A stretch of DNA of 64,000 nt from Nectonema munidae (GCA_030549495.1 JAUIRK010000883.1:553501-617500), one strand, 5' to 3'. Shown: positions 50,088 to 60,572, counted from the first letter of the stretch. Translations and numbers: made by a program. Notes: a model not told the origin generated them from the letters alone.

Positions 50088-50522
50088 AAGGGTGGTAACG
50101 ATTAATTTATTTTTAATAGTTAATTTTTTTTATATTAACGATTAATTGATAGTTAATTTTGATTAAATCAAAACATCAGTACATTTGTTAACAAATTAAT
50201 TTAACAAAATATCTTTCATTTGAAAATTAAATTTAAGGAGTGTACATTTTCTCTTATAAACGTTGGCAGCATCTTCAATATTATCTTCATCTAACAATTT
50301 TAAACCAAAATGATTATGTAATTTGCCAGAGAATCTTTCATATATATTAATTAGTAGTCTTTCATATATATTAATTTTTTTTTCTTTAGCCAATATTATA
50401 TTTATTGAGATAGTCCCAAAAATAAAATATAATCTGATTAATAATTAATTAAAGGAAATTTTAATCGTTAAAATAAATTAACGATTAATCGATCAATTAG
50501 TCCTTAAATTTCACGGCCCTAA
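50088..50522. mobile_element. MITE nested in the hAT element
   Basis: Left AAGGGTGGTAACGATTAATT and (complement of right) TTAGGGCCGTGAAATTTAAG with ATTAATCGTTAATTT just inside. Borders carry a perfect 8-bp duplication TTTTTATT (50080-50087, 50523-50530). It contains two direct repeats of GTCTTTCATATATATTAATT near 50335-50370. Probably hAT-type by the 8-bp duplication. Its short open frame on the minus strand has no recognised domain. Confidence 0.85.
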
Positions 50523-50715
50523 TTTTTATTAAAATTTTTGATATATGAGAATATATGTAATGAGATCCATGAGCTTGATTATTATTGGATAAATTATTAT
50601 AGAATTTTTAATTGTTGTCTATTTCATCTCTATTAACTTTTTTCATTATTTATTTTATCTTTTCCATCACTTTCAAATATTAATAAATAAAAAGATTAAT
50701 TGTCCTATTTGATAG

Positions 50716-52136
50716 AGATGAATAAAGAAAAAAAAGAATTCATGAGTGAGAATAATGAAAGTAGGGTGAAGCATGAAAAAATCAGAGCTAAAAGAAAATA
50801 TGTCAACAAGTACATGGACTACGGTTTCACGTTTGTTGAAGGACGCAACGGACAGTTGCCTCAGTGCGTTATTTGCCACAAACGCTCAGTAATGATTCAA
50901 TGAAGCCTCATTAACTGAAGATGCATCTCTTCAATGTCACCCTGAGCTTGCTAACAGTAAGAGACTGAATCAAAAGCAAACTGTTTGAAAAAAATGAAGA
51001 TGAACCATGACGGAAAATTTCAAGCTGAGTCAAGAACAATCGTGCACTCAACATATGCTGTTTCTCTTCTAGTAGCAAAGGCAAAGAAACCACATAGCAT
51101 CGCAGAGAGGCTCATAAAGCCGTTCCTCATCTTATGTGCTGATATTTTGCTTGGCGAAGATGAAACAAATTTCTCTATCCAACGATACCGTTAAGTCACG
51201 CATTTTTGATATGTCGTCCAATATCAAGTCGCAACTCTTGGCAAGAGTTAAAGCGTCTCCTGGTTTTGCTATTCAATTAGATGAGTCTGTGGATGTGGCG
51301 AATTTGTCTCAACTAATTGTCTTTGTTCGTTACGTCTTCAATCAAAACATTGAAGAAGACTTATTATTTTGCCGCTCTGAGTAAGCTTGTGCATTTGCTC
51401 CTTGAAGTGACACAGTTCTTGCAAGAAAGAAATAAAGGAGATTTTAAAACTATTGTTTCTGATAAGGAATTTCAGTACAGGCTGGCATTTTTCGCAGATA
51501 AGTTTAGTCACCTGAATGAGCTTAAAGCTACAAGGGCCGGATTGCAATATAATTGGGCATCGAGACAAAGTAAACGCTTTCGTCTCGAAACTTGATCTTT
51601 GGCGAGGAAAGTTTGAAACTGGCCGTAGTGTAACGTTTTTTCCAACGTTGGCTCGAAACAGTGAAACTGCAGCGACCTACTTAAAAACGACATCATCATT
51701 TATCTCAACAGGCTTCTGGACGAGTTTAATCGCTATTTCTCTGACTTCAAGATCAATAACCCCAAACTCGAGTTAACAAGAGATCCATTCTGTTTCCAAG
51801 TTAACAACTTTCCAGAAGAAGCGGAGAACGTCATAGAACAGTTTCTTGATTTGATAAAGGACTCTTCAGCAAAAGCTGTTTTTGCAAACAAAAATCTAAA
51901 CGCATTCTGGGCTACCATGCATGACTTGTATCCTCGCGTTGCTTTCTCCGCTCTCTCACTTCTAGTTGCATTTCCTTCGACGTATCTGTGCGAGTCTGGG
52001 TTTCATGGTTCAAATCAAAATAAAATCGCGAAACCGCCTGATTTATCTTGAATCTGATTTGCGCTGCGCAATTTTAAAAATCAAGCCAAATATTGAGGCA
52101 CTGGTCAATGCAAAAGAAATCCAGAAATCGCATTGA
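50716..52136 (+). pseudogene. hAT transposase (ZBED5-like), decayed
   Basis: The first segment has a BED-finger start with GFTFVEGRNGQLPQCVICHK. A later one reads AVSLLVAKAKKPHSIAERLI (hAT core entry). Next is FAIQLDESVDVANLSQLIVF with an Asp of the RNase H-like catalytic core. Near the end are FWATMHDLYPRVAFSALSLL and FPSTYLCESGF, the hAT C-terminal dimerisation block, closing with LRCAILKIKPNIEALVNA. Segments lie in several frames, with at least four shifts or stops. At about 470 codons it is shorter than ZBED5-type proteins (near 690). The step from EEDLLFC to LVHLLLEVTQFLQE suggests internal loss between about 51370 and 51390. Confidence 0.85.
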
Positions 52137-52608
52137 AACCCATGGTGTTGCATTTTTTCATTTTATTTTGCTAATAAATTGTGAAAAAAATCTAATTGAT
52201 ATATATTTTATAATTATGGGAAATGCCTCATCTTTTTAATACAGCGGTCTTAAATTTAACTTTATTGCTTTTATACTATATTCATGGTGACATTTGCTTT
52301 AAAAAATAATCTCGAAATAGTTTTTAATTTAATACAAATAATATATGATACAAAAATATGTTTATAAGAAAGATAACGTTCATACTATGTATGATAAATA
52401 AAATTTTTTTAAAGAAATAAATTTAGTATATAAACAAAATTGGGAGTTTGTAAAATGACACAAAAAGCAAAATGTATATTTACCCACTAAACACTGAATA
52501 CTTTAAAATTATTTTTTTAGTGAACGATAACTGTGGTGGGAAATTGAGAGTTCGCTCACTAAAAAGTGGGGAATTATAGAAAAAAGGTTAAGAACCACTG
52601 CCTTAAAG

Positions 52609-53600
52609 ATAGGGGTTATGCTATGATGTCGGTGCGATAGTTTGTCATATTTGAATGTGACTTATGGGTTGAGAAAGTTGAAGAAAACAAAGGTTGTTAA
52701 ACGCTGGAAGAAAGAATATTGCAAAAATTAATTAACAGTTTAAAGCGTTTGCGTGTCAAGTTCCCCTAATGTGTTTAGAGAATTGAAGGAAAACAAAATT
52801 GACCGTTATGGAAGTGTTAGAAAAAATCCAAAAGAAAGTATGCAAAAATTTTTGTTCAAATAAAAAATGTGAAGAAGAGGTATTGATTATTTCGTTTTGG
52901 ACAGTTGTCCAGTTGTTAAATGGATGGAATAATTTTTAACTTTAATAATTTTTTTAATATTTTTAAATCTTATATCTAGATATCTAGTTTTAAAAATTTC
53001 AATATTTTTTAATAACACTTTTGAATATAATGAAAAAAGTGGGCAATATTTAATAAATATTAGGCTTATAACTTTTCTTTTTTTTCATGATAGTGATTTT
53101 CCTGATATGTAGTTAGATGAACTTTTTTTATTAGTAAGAGAAAATTGTGCTTTATATGATTTGTCTCCAAAAAAATGTCACGCACAGATGTCTATAACTG
53201 ATAACGTTTTTCTTTTTTTATGATTTTTAGTGTTTAGTTTTATTATAAAACCTATTGAACATACAAAAAACATTTTAAATAATGAGCTTTATTGAAATGA
53301 TTTCTTAAAAATTCTTTAGTTGTACTTTATTTTTCGAAAAATACATGAGAGGCTACAAAAATATTTTTTAAAGAAGTTCATTGATAAAATTTATTATTTA
53401 GTTTCTTCGATAATCTATTTTATTTCTATTATTTACTTTTATTTTGAACATTGTTTTGTTTTAAAATTAAAATGAATTAAATTTTCTAATTTCTAGAATA
53501 GAAAGACACTCTTATAATAATTATGTTACACAAAAAAAGTTATAAAGTAATTGAAAAAAATTAAGGTCAATGGACAGAAAATTTATTAAAATGTCAAGAT
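52609..53600. other. Intronic, no feature recognised
   Basis: AT-rich sequence between the hAT element and the transposase-like relic. It may include the unrecognised 5' end of the latter. Confidence 0.35.
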
Positions 53601-53631
53601 TCACATAAAAAAAGGCGATGTCTTTATTTCT

Positions 53632-55358
53632 TTGCAAGAAAGTTCTTTAAGGGATTTCACCAGAATTCCAATGAAGATATTATATATCATAGGTCGTTTT
53701 CATTTTCTCGCCAAAACAATAAAAGGAAAAAAAGAAAGAATCAATGCCATAAGAGACGAACTCATAAATTTATGGGAAGAAAAACTTAATTTCCCACGTT
53801 TATCTGATCAAACATTTCAGTTAAAACTGAATAATTTGGTAACTTTTAATCAAATTTGTTTGAAAAAACAAAAACTGGATTGTTTCGATGAAATATTTTA
53901 TTGTACACAAACAAAAAAAAAGTTTTATCAGCTCCAAGTTGACACTAAAGGAAAGCACGGCAAAAGCAAATTCTATTCATCCATCAAAAAGAATAAAGAA
54001 AACGGAGAGGTCAATTACTATTTATGAAGATCATGACTCAGAATCTTCTATCAGTGAGTTGTAAAGTGAAGAAGAGGAACTTCCCGTTAAAAAATATAAT
54101 AAAACTAATTTGACTACTAAATTGGTAACAAATATATGTTTATCAACGAGCAAAGCTGCCAATGTTTGAAAAAGTTTTGCAGAACAAGGTATTGATTGAG
54201 GTTCCCATTGAAACTCAACCAGCGACTGATATACAAAGCTGTTAGAAGAGAAGCATTTGATATAAAAAAGAAATGATTGAAATTGTATCTAAACAATTTT
54301 GGCGTGTCCATTTTGATGGAAAAAAATTGATGGTAATGAAATTCACGTTATTGTGCTGAGAAATGAAACAAGAGAAGTAGGATAAATGCTGCAATAATAG
54401 TTGATGGAAAATCTCAAACAATTGCTGACTTCGTTGCAGATACAATTGAAGAATATAAGCTTTGGGAGTCGATAAAAATGATCATCAGTGATGCTACAAA
54501 TGTCAACACTTGCATAAAAAACGTAGCAGTCAAAATTTTACAGAAAATGTTTGGTGAAAGGAATTTAGAAGAACGACAATATATAAGTTGCCAGCATCAC
54601 ATACTTCATAGAATACTTTATCTGGTAATGAATCAAAATTTCAAAGAAAACAACACTACCCCTAACATAGAATATCCATTCATTCAAGAACTTGTGAAAA
54701 TTCACAGCAAATTGATTTAAAATTTTGAAAATGGTTAAGAAAAAAATGTATGAGAGCTCAGTGAGAAGAGATAATATGAGGTTCTTGTTCCATTTAACCC
54801 ATTAAGTCCCAATGCTTCCATTTGGGAACATAAATAATTTCACCTTCGTCTGCTTTTTTCAATGACTTTGAATATAAATCGTCTGCGTTATTTTAAATAT
54901 CGTCTAATTTCTATGGTACTTAATGGGTTAATACAAGTTTTAAATATTTTGAAGCAAATGGTTTTTTCCCACAAATTAAGTTCTCAAAACTTCCCAACAT
55001 CAGTAGAGCAAGATGGAACTCGAAATCACTTCTTGCCTGTATTCTTTTAGCCAAATGGAGAGCTTCCTTGGTTAGTACATGCCGCTTTATTTGTTATGAT
55101 TGGGAGAAATTTTGGTTCAATGATGAAAAGTATAATGAAAATGATTTTGAAAACCTATTTAAAATATTTAAACCTTATAAAAAAGCGATTTCATGCTTAC
55201 AAAATCATTGGAAAAAAGAAAGTTCAAAGGTGAACATTTTGAGGAGTAACCAATGCGCTGAAAGAGCAAAAAAAGTCATTCAAGATGTTTATAACAGCTG
55301 TAAAAGCAAAAATATCATGTCAGAAAAATTTATTTTGAGTAATTTGAACATGAGATGA
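53632..55358 (+). pseudogene. Unclassified transposase-like gene, decayed
   Basis: Plus-strand segments follow in the order of one protein. First is LRDFTRIPMKILYIIGRFHF with ERINAIRDELINLWEEKLNF. Next is FWRVHFDGKKIDGNEIHVIV (about 54300). Then MIISDATNVNTCIKNVAVKI and SCQHHILHRILYLVMN (54478-54640), ARWNS near 55010, and ICYDWEKFWFNDEKYNENDF with NQCAERAKKVIQDVYN (55080-55290). The DATN…CQHHILHR and ARWNS…CAERA pattern suggests an RNase H-like transposase, perhaps hAT-related. From memory, related multicopy proteins occur in cnidarian and arthropod genomes, but I cannot give a family name. There are multiple stops and shifts, and a TTAA-MITE interrupts it at 54794. No terminal repeats were found. 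Confidence 0.65.
54794..54931. mobile_element. TTAA-MITE inserted in the transposase-like relic
   Basis: TTAACCCATTAAGTCCCAAT at the left, GGTACTTAATGGGTTAA at the right, TTAA at both borders, 138 bp. Half-palindrome TTCCATTTGGGAACATAA sits inside the left end; boxes TTCGTCTGC, ATCGTCTGC and ATCGTCTAA follow. Removing the element and one TTAA rejoins the flanking coding sequence (TTCCATTTAATACAAG) in frame, so the insertion site is clean. Confidence 0.92.
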
Positions 55359-56198
55359 ATGTTTTTCATTGAGATGATGATTTTCTTAAAAATGTCTATT
55401 TTCGGCTCTGAACCGTAATTTTGAAGCCTAATCGTCAGTTTTCTTTGTCAATGATATTTTATATATTTAAAGCAGACAATTTTTATTTCTTGGTCAAGCT
55501 GTTCCTCTAAGAATGGTCAATTTTAATAAAGCATGGTAAATTTTGATTCATAAAAATGTTCACAAGAAAATTTGTTGGAATTTTTTTAAGTTGTATTGAA
55601 ATAAATATAAAATTTTTGGATGCGCCTTTTTTCGCTCATTTATGTGAAAAAATTTGAAATACTCGAAAAATATGAAAGTAAGAAATAAGAAATTTTCTGA
55701 AATATAAATGGAATAATTTCCTTATCAAAGGCAAGTTATGGCATGGAACTTGAAGTGGAAGTATTAAAGAGGATTCGCGTTTCAAACTGTTTTTTGAACA
55801 AATGAAATGAAGAAGACTAATATGTGATACTAAAGTTTTATTTATGAAACACGATAAATCATAAGACGTAAATCATGATAGTTTGACTAACTTAGAAAAC
55901 TGGTGATTATTATTAGTAAAACAATAAAATACATGAATATTACTCGATGTAACTCTTTCATGTGATCTTCCACATAGTTTTAGCTTGTATTACTAATAAG
56001 AAACCTGAAAATAGGCAAAGATATAGTAATTTTTAGTCTCCATTGAAAAATTATAAAAAAAGCTATTGAAAGATAAATACTTACCCAAACAAATAGGAAG
56101 ATAGCGAAAGATATTAAAAAATTTTCGCTGTAAGTTTTAAGCCTTTCAATATTTTTTAATTTTTAGATAAAGATTTCACAGATTTGTTGTGTCTCTTG

Positions 56199-56523
56199 CA
56201 GGGCCGTATTAAGGGGGAGGGCAGTGGGGGGAAATTGCCCCAGGGCGCCACATCTAGGGGCGCGCCATTTCATTGCCACTGACGTCAACGCAATAGAGCT
56301 TGAGATGGAAATTGAAGACATTCAAATGTTTTGGAAACCTCGGAAGGAAAAATCGTCAAACGCTATGGAGTTACTTGGTTTCCTGTCCTCGCCACTAAAG
56401 GAGAAAAGAAAGAACAAGAGGTGAGGTAAAAAAAAGCTAAAACGAGAAAAGAAAGAACAAGAGGTGAGGGGCTGCATTCAGAACCTTTGCCCTGGGGCGC
56501 CACGATCCCTTAATACGGCCCTG
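56199..56523. mobile_element. hAT-type MITE with CAGGGCCGTATTAAGGG ends
   Basis: CAGGGCCGTATTAAGGG at the left and the inverted CCTTAATACGGCCCTG at the right are 16-bp perfect inverted repeats. Flanks GTCTCTTG and CTCTCTAG match in six of eight bases. Inside, CCCAGGGCGCCAC (left) mirrors GGGGCGCCACGATCC (right), and a 26-bp unit starting GAGAAAAGAAAGAACAAG is repeated at about 56401 and 56447. A 66-codon frame at 56224-56424 may be a leftover of a parent transposon. 325 bp. Confidence 0.88.
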
Positions 56524-56529
56524 CTCTCT

Positions 56530-58090
56530 AGACTGTCTAGACGTTTTTTAAATGTTATTTGATCTTTTTATATTAAAAATGTTAATATCGTTTGGTATGT
56601 TTCTTGCGGTAATATCTTTTTATCATACACTACTTTTTTTTTTTTTAATTTTCGATACACATTTCACAGATTTGTCTTGTCTAGAGATTTTTTTACATTT
56701 TTTTTATATATTTCAATATCTTCCGGTAAAAAGTCTGACCACTCACAAGAGAAGAGAAAAAATATTGTGAAATGTTTCATCAAGATAATCGTTTTTAAAT
56801 AAATAGTTTGATAGATGATTTTTCTTATCTTATGGTACTTGGACCTGTTTTGATGTTTTAGAATGTTTAAACTTGTGAAATATTTTTTAAGTAAAGCCAA
56901 TTGCTTATTTTTTTATTATTGATTTTATTTTTTTCAAGTTATTGATTAATAAATAGTGTCAGATTTCTCTCTAGTTCAATCAAATATACAATCTTTTCCT
57001 TTCTTGTGCAAAGCACATTTTTGCACATCCTTTTGTAAACTTGATAAGGCCTTTTTCTGTGTGCAACTTGTTTTTAGCAATTGTCAATTAAATCGATTAT
57101 TATTATTGTTATTTATGTCTCGTGTGAGATTTAAGTGTGTTGTTTGATCTAAAATGCCCCCTTCTTAGTGGTATGGATTGACGATTTTCTTCCTCACTTT
57201 ATTATAGAATAAATAAATATAGTCCATAAAAGATTTTAGATGTGTAACAAATTTATCGGCGAAGAAGAAGAAGCAAATGATGATAACGATGTAATAAAGA
57301 TAATTAAAATAACATTGAATTTGCAATTTTGCTAAGAAGAATAAAGTTATCATCGATTTTGCGAAAATCGTAAGCTCAAATTCCCTTAGAATTAGAAAAT
57401 GAGATTCTGTGATATAAAATGTGGCCAATTGTTAACTATTTTCTATTAATAGTTTGTTTTCTAGCCGTCCGGACCCCCGAATATTCAAGCCTCCAAAAGA
57501 CGCATACGATAACAATAATATTATTTAAAAAGGTTTGGGTGAAGTTTTTATTCCTAATTTTTCTTTTCTCATTTTCCAAAAACTTGATAATCTCTTCTCC
57601 ATAACAATTTCATCAAAAGCAGAAGTTAATTCGTGTACAGAAAAAACTTCCTTCAAAGTTTGAATGCTATGATATCAGTTGTTAGTCTTGTTCTGTTCTT
57701 TGCTCTTAAAGATGAATCGTATCAAATATATATATCCAATTTTTGAAAGTGATGTGTTGATTAGATTGTTATCGTCTAATCGGCTTTTTTTTCTTTGATC
57801 GGTATCAGTATCCGCCATTTTTTTTAATTTTTCATGGATTTTATTAGCCCACCAACAGACAAAAAGTTTTTACTAGAACTATACACAGTAAAGAACTTTT
57901 GATTTTTTTATGCATAGATAGTAGTAGCAAACAAAGCTGTCTTTTTCCTCATAAAAAGTTATTAATACAAATAATTGAAAAATTTTAATTCATTGAATAT
58001 TATGTCAAAAATACTTGGCGAACGAGATTATTTCTTCTTCGGGCCGTATCTTTAACACTTTTGGTGTAGACTATTGAAAAGGAAAAACTG
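56530..58090. other. Intronic, no feature recognised
   Basis: AT-rich intron sequence. TTTTCTAGCCGTCCGGACCC near 57460 looks like an acceptor followed by a short less AT-rich stretch, but no homology was recognised. Confidence 0.35.
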
Positions 58091-58092
58091 AG

Positions 58093-58230
58093 TTAACCCT
58101 TTGTTGACCAGTGTATCATATATGATACACAAACAATTTTACCTTGGTCAGCTTTTTCAAATAGTTTTGTATATGAATCTTCTGTTTTTTAATAAATATT
58201 GTCTGATTTTTCAGGTAATGAAAGGGTTAA
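58093..58230. mobile_element. TTAA-MITE, palindrome type GTGTATCATATATGATACAC
   Basis: TTAACCCTTTGTTGACCA at the left, GGTAATGAAAGGGTTAA at the right, TTAA at both borders, 138 bp. The perfect 20-bp palindrome GTGTATCATATATGATACAC lies directly after the left end, followed by decayed GTCTG boxes. Confidence 0.9.
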
Positions 58231-58477
58231 AAAGAAAATAGAAATTTTTTTTTAAGTTTTTGGAAGTTAAAAACCGATATTCAACTCTAAAACTTAGCGC
58301 GAAATCCAAAAAATCGGCATAGTTTCACAATGTGATAATACACATCAAAGTGCGAAATCTAAAATATGGGCAAAATTAAATACAAAAATATTTGTGCCAA
58401 AAAAATAGAAGAAAAATTTGATGAATTTGAAGTTTTCATTAATGCTAGTTAACGCACACATGTCAACTCTTTAGAGT

Positions 58478-58632
58478 CAGTGGCGTAACCAAAAAATGGA
58501 AGTTGTTGGGCGGGGGGCATGCAAGGAATTTAGGGGGGCAAGCATATTGGAAGGTATTGGGGGGGGGGGCAGAAAAGGTATTTGGGGGGGGGGGGGGGGG
58601 CACTCCCTTGCCCCCCTCTGACTACGCCCCTG
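58478..58632. mobile_element. hAT-type MITE, 155 bp, G-rich interior
   Basis: CAGTGGCGTAACCA at the left and (complement) CAGGGGCGTAGTCAGAGG at the right, with a perfect 8-bp duplication TTTAGAGT (58470-58477, 58633-58640). The interior is dominated by G runs up to about 16 bases, the strongest quadruplex-forming potential in the window. Non-coding. Confidence 0.92.
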
Positions 58633-58756
58633 TTTAGAGTCAGTCTTAATACTGGATTTTTCCGCTTTTTTAAATTAAAAATCAAAATTTTTAAGTTGCT
58701 CTCTTTTATTGTTTACAATATTGTTAGAATTTTTGATTCTGAAATCTTAAGAGATT

Positions 58757-58899
58757 GCACAGGGGAGACAACTAGGTTTCGATAACTCAAGGTCTTGGGT
58801 TCGATTCCGTATCAAGCCTACTTTCTCATAGTTCGCTACAAGATGCTCAATTGTGCATTCTCGGTGTAAACACCCCACGGGTACCTTCATGATACCTTC
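58757..58899 (+). repeat. tRNA-derived SINE, family A, 5' eroded
   Basis: GGTTTCGATAACTCAAGGTC, B box GGGTTCGATTCC, ATCAAGCCTACTTTCTCATA and GTAAACACCCCACGGGTACC tail. The A-box part is replaced by unrelated sequence. Confidence 0.82.
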
Positions 58900-59169
58900 A
58901 CTATCTACGTAAAACATAAAAGTATAGATACGTGAATCAACCAATCATAACTTTTAATCACTATGAACCAATTTTTACGCTCAGTTATCTTTTATAATAA
59001 AATTTGTTCTTTGTTTGATTTTGATGTAAATAGATTGCGAGACATTTGTGTAAAAATTGTGTTTTTTGATAAGGCTTATTACAATCAAATGTCTAATAAT
59101 AATAATCACTTTGACTCGTATTAAATATCAAATTTGTAATTTCTACCTGGTATTATATAGAAATATAAC

Positions 59170-59306
59170 CTAACCCATTAAGTACCATAGAAATCAGACG
59201 ATATTTAAAAAAACGCAGACGATTTATATTCAAAGTCATTCAAAAATCAGACGAAGATGAAATTACTTATGTTCCCAAATGGGAACATTGGGACTTAATG
59301 GGTTAA
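59170..59306. mobile_element. TTAA-MITE, palindrome type ATGTTCCCAAATGGGAACAT
   Basis: Left CTAACCCATTAAGTACCATAG, right TTGGGACTTAATGGGTTAA, 137 bp. Three boxes (TCAGACGAT, GCAGACGAT, TCAGACGAA) and a near-perfect palindrome ATGTTCCCAAATGGGAACAT at the right. It is the inverted, close relative of the copy at 54794. Confidence 0.9.
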
Positions 59307-59509
59307 TTTGTGTATCGGTATTTAATCGTTGTCAGAGAAGTCGAAATTACTATTTTAGATTTTCAATCAAAAATCATGAACTTATGTCATTTTCAAAAAT
59401 ATATCTTAGAAATTGTAATTTTTTCTTTTGATTGTCTACTCCAACTCCAAATAAGTTGACCATAATGCACATGCAATATAAATAGCAGGCTTATGTCCGA
59501 TTATTAGGA

Positions 59510-59582
59510 AAGAAGGCTTGATGCTGGATCGAACCTGAGACCTCCTGGTATCAAAGCGAAGTGACTAACCAAACTCACACCA
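59510..59582 (-). repeat. tRNA-like SINE head, minus strand
   Basis: The complement reads GTGAGTTTGGTTAGTCACTT, CGCTTTGATACCAGGAGGTC, TCAGGTTCGATCCAGCATCA and AGCCTTC. The B box GGTTCGATCC is intact and the order matches family A, but the middle differs, so it may be a third subfamily. No tail is visible. Confidence 0.65.
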
Positions 59583-59676
59583 AAGTCGATTATTCGGTTC
59601 ACACTACTTCGTTTTGTTTACTTCGTTATTATATTTTTTCCCATCTTCTAAATATTTTTTACTCTTTCTTTTAAAG

Positions 59677-59766
59677 TTAGTTCTGAATTTGAACAGTCCA
59701 AGATTTACTACACCAAGATTTGTGATGCATATGGATGCCTTGGAATCATCAAGCCAATCAATGTCT
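59677..59766 (+). CDS. synaptojanin-like SAC-domain protein, second coding exon
   Basis: The acceptor CTTTCTTTTAAAG and donor GTCT|GTAAGT enclose 90 bp that read SSEFEQSKIYYTKICDAYGC and LGIIKPINV. Y-T-K-I-C-D-A-Y-G-C-L-G-I-I closely matches Y-S-K-V-L-D-A-Y-G-L-L-G-V-L near residue 60 of human synaptojanin-1, at the start of the SAC phosphatase domain. The preceding SSE also matches. It enters in phase 1, as the exon at 48856 leaves, and ends in phase 1. No catalytic residues are in this part (the SAC CX5R(T/S) motif is much later). Another SAC-family enzyme is possible but fits less well. No third exon was recognised before 64000. Confidence 0.65.
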
Positions 59767-59897
59767 GTAAGTTTTTGAAACTTTAAAACAAATCACCATC
59801 AATCTTCTTCATATGTCTTCCCTTCCCTTTTTATTGATTTCTCTTTTTGAAAAATTTGCTACCATATCCAAGCCCATATCATTTTGCTGCCCATATT

Positions 59898-60136
59898 CAA
59901 GCCCGTAACTAGAAAAAATTCTTTAGACGTGACTAAATCTAAAAAAGATTACGATCACAGTGAAGAGATCACAATCTCTATATCCTTAAATTACAGGCAT
60001 TTGTATAAGAGACAATTCATATGTTCTAATTCTTAATGATAAAATAATTTTAATTGTGTGTATATATTTTCGAAATTTTATTAGAATTGTTTGGGGGGTT
60101 AACCTTCCACTCTTGCCCCGCCTGATTACGGGCCTA
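59898..60136. mobile_element. hAT-type MITE, CAGGCCCGTAGC family, diverged
   Basis: CAAGCCCGTAACTAGAAAA at the left and GATTACGGGCCTA at the right; same ends as the element at 5774. Flanks CCCATATT and CCCTTATC are a weak duplication. A GGGGGGTTAACC stretch lies near the right end. 239 bp. Confidence 0.75.
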
Positions 60137-60572
60137 CCCTTATCGCTTTACAAGGATTTTTTTTATTTTTTTTTTATTTTTTTTTGACTTTTTGTAATAT
60201 CTTTTAGTTTTCTTAAATTCTTGTTTTATATTTCCTCCTTAAAATAAATTTTTGCTCTTGAATTTTGTGGTTTTTATCTTTTTTTTTGTATAATCTAGAT
60301 CAATTTTATTAAAAAAAATTCTACTTCCTGACTATCATTTGTGCATTTAATCAATCTGCTACAGGCCCCGCACTTGGTAGAACCGGCACTGCGTATGACG
60401 TACACTTGGATTGATCGAATATCGTCTAGTATCGAATTGATCAAAAAGTATGTACTTATTGTTGCATCGATTTCAAAAAATAAATGATAAATATAAGTAT
60501 TTTTTACTTTAAGTCTTGCCTTTTTATTTTTAAGTTCGTTCTTTTTGTATTACGGTTTTCGAGCATATCATA

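Larger units (their letters stand above)
49657..52600 (+). mobile_element. hAT-Charlie/ZBED-like DNA transposon
   Basis: The ends CAGTCTTTCTTAACCGG and (complement) CAGTGGTTCTTAACC are terminal inverted repeats of Charlie type. Both are followed inward by a GTGGGGAAT-like motif. A perfect 8-bp duplication CCTTAAAG (49649-49656, 52601-52608) borders it. The element is 2944 bp, including a nested 435-bp MITE (50088-50522), and carries one decayed transposase gene. Confidence 0.95.

Noticed and set aside
57455-57540. Acceptor-like TTTTCTAG followed by a less AT-rich open stretch
   Set aside because: No homology in any frame and phases do not help join the two SAC-domain exons, which already fit each other.
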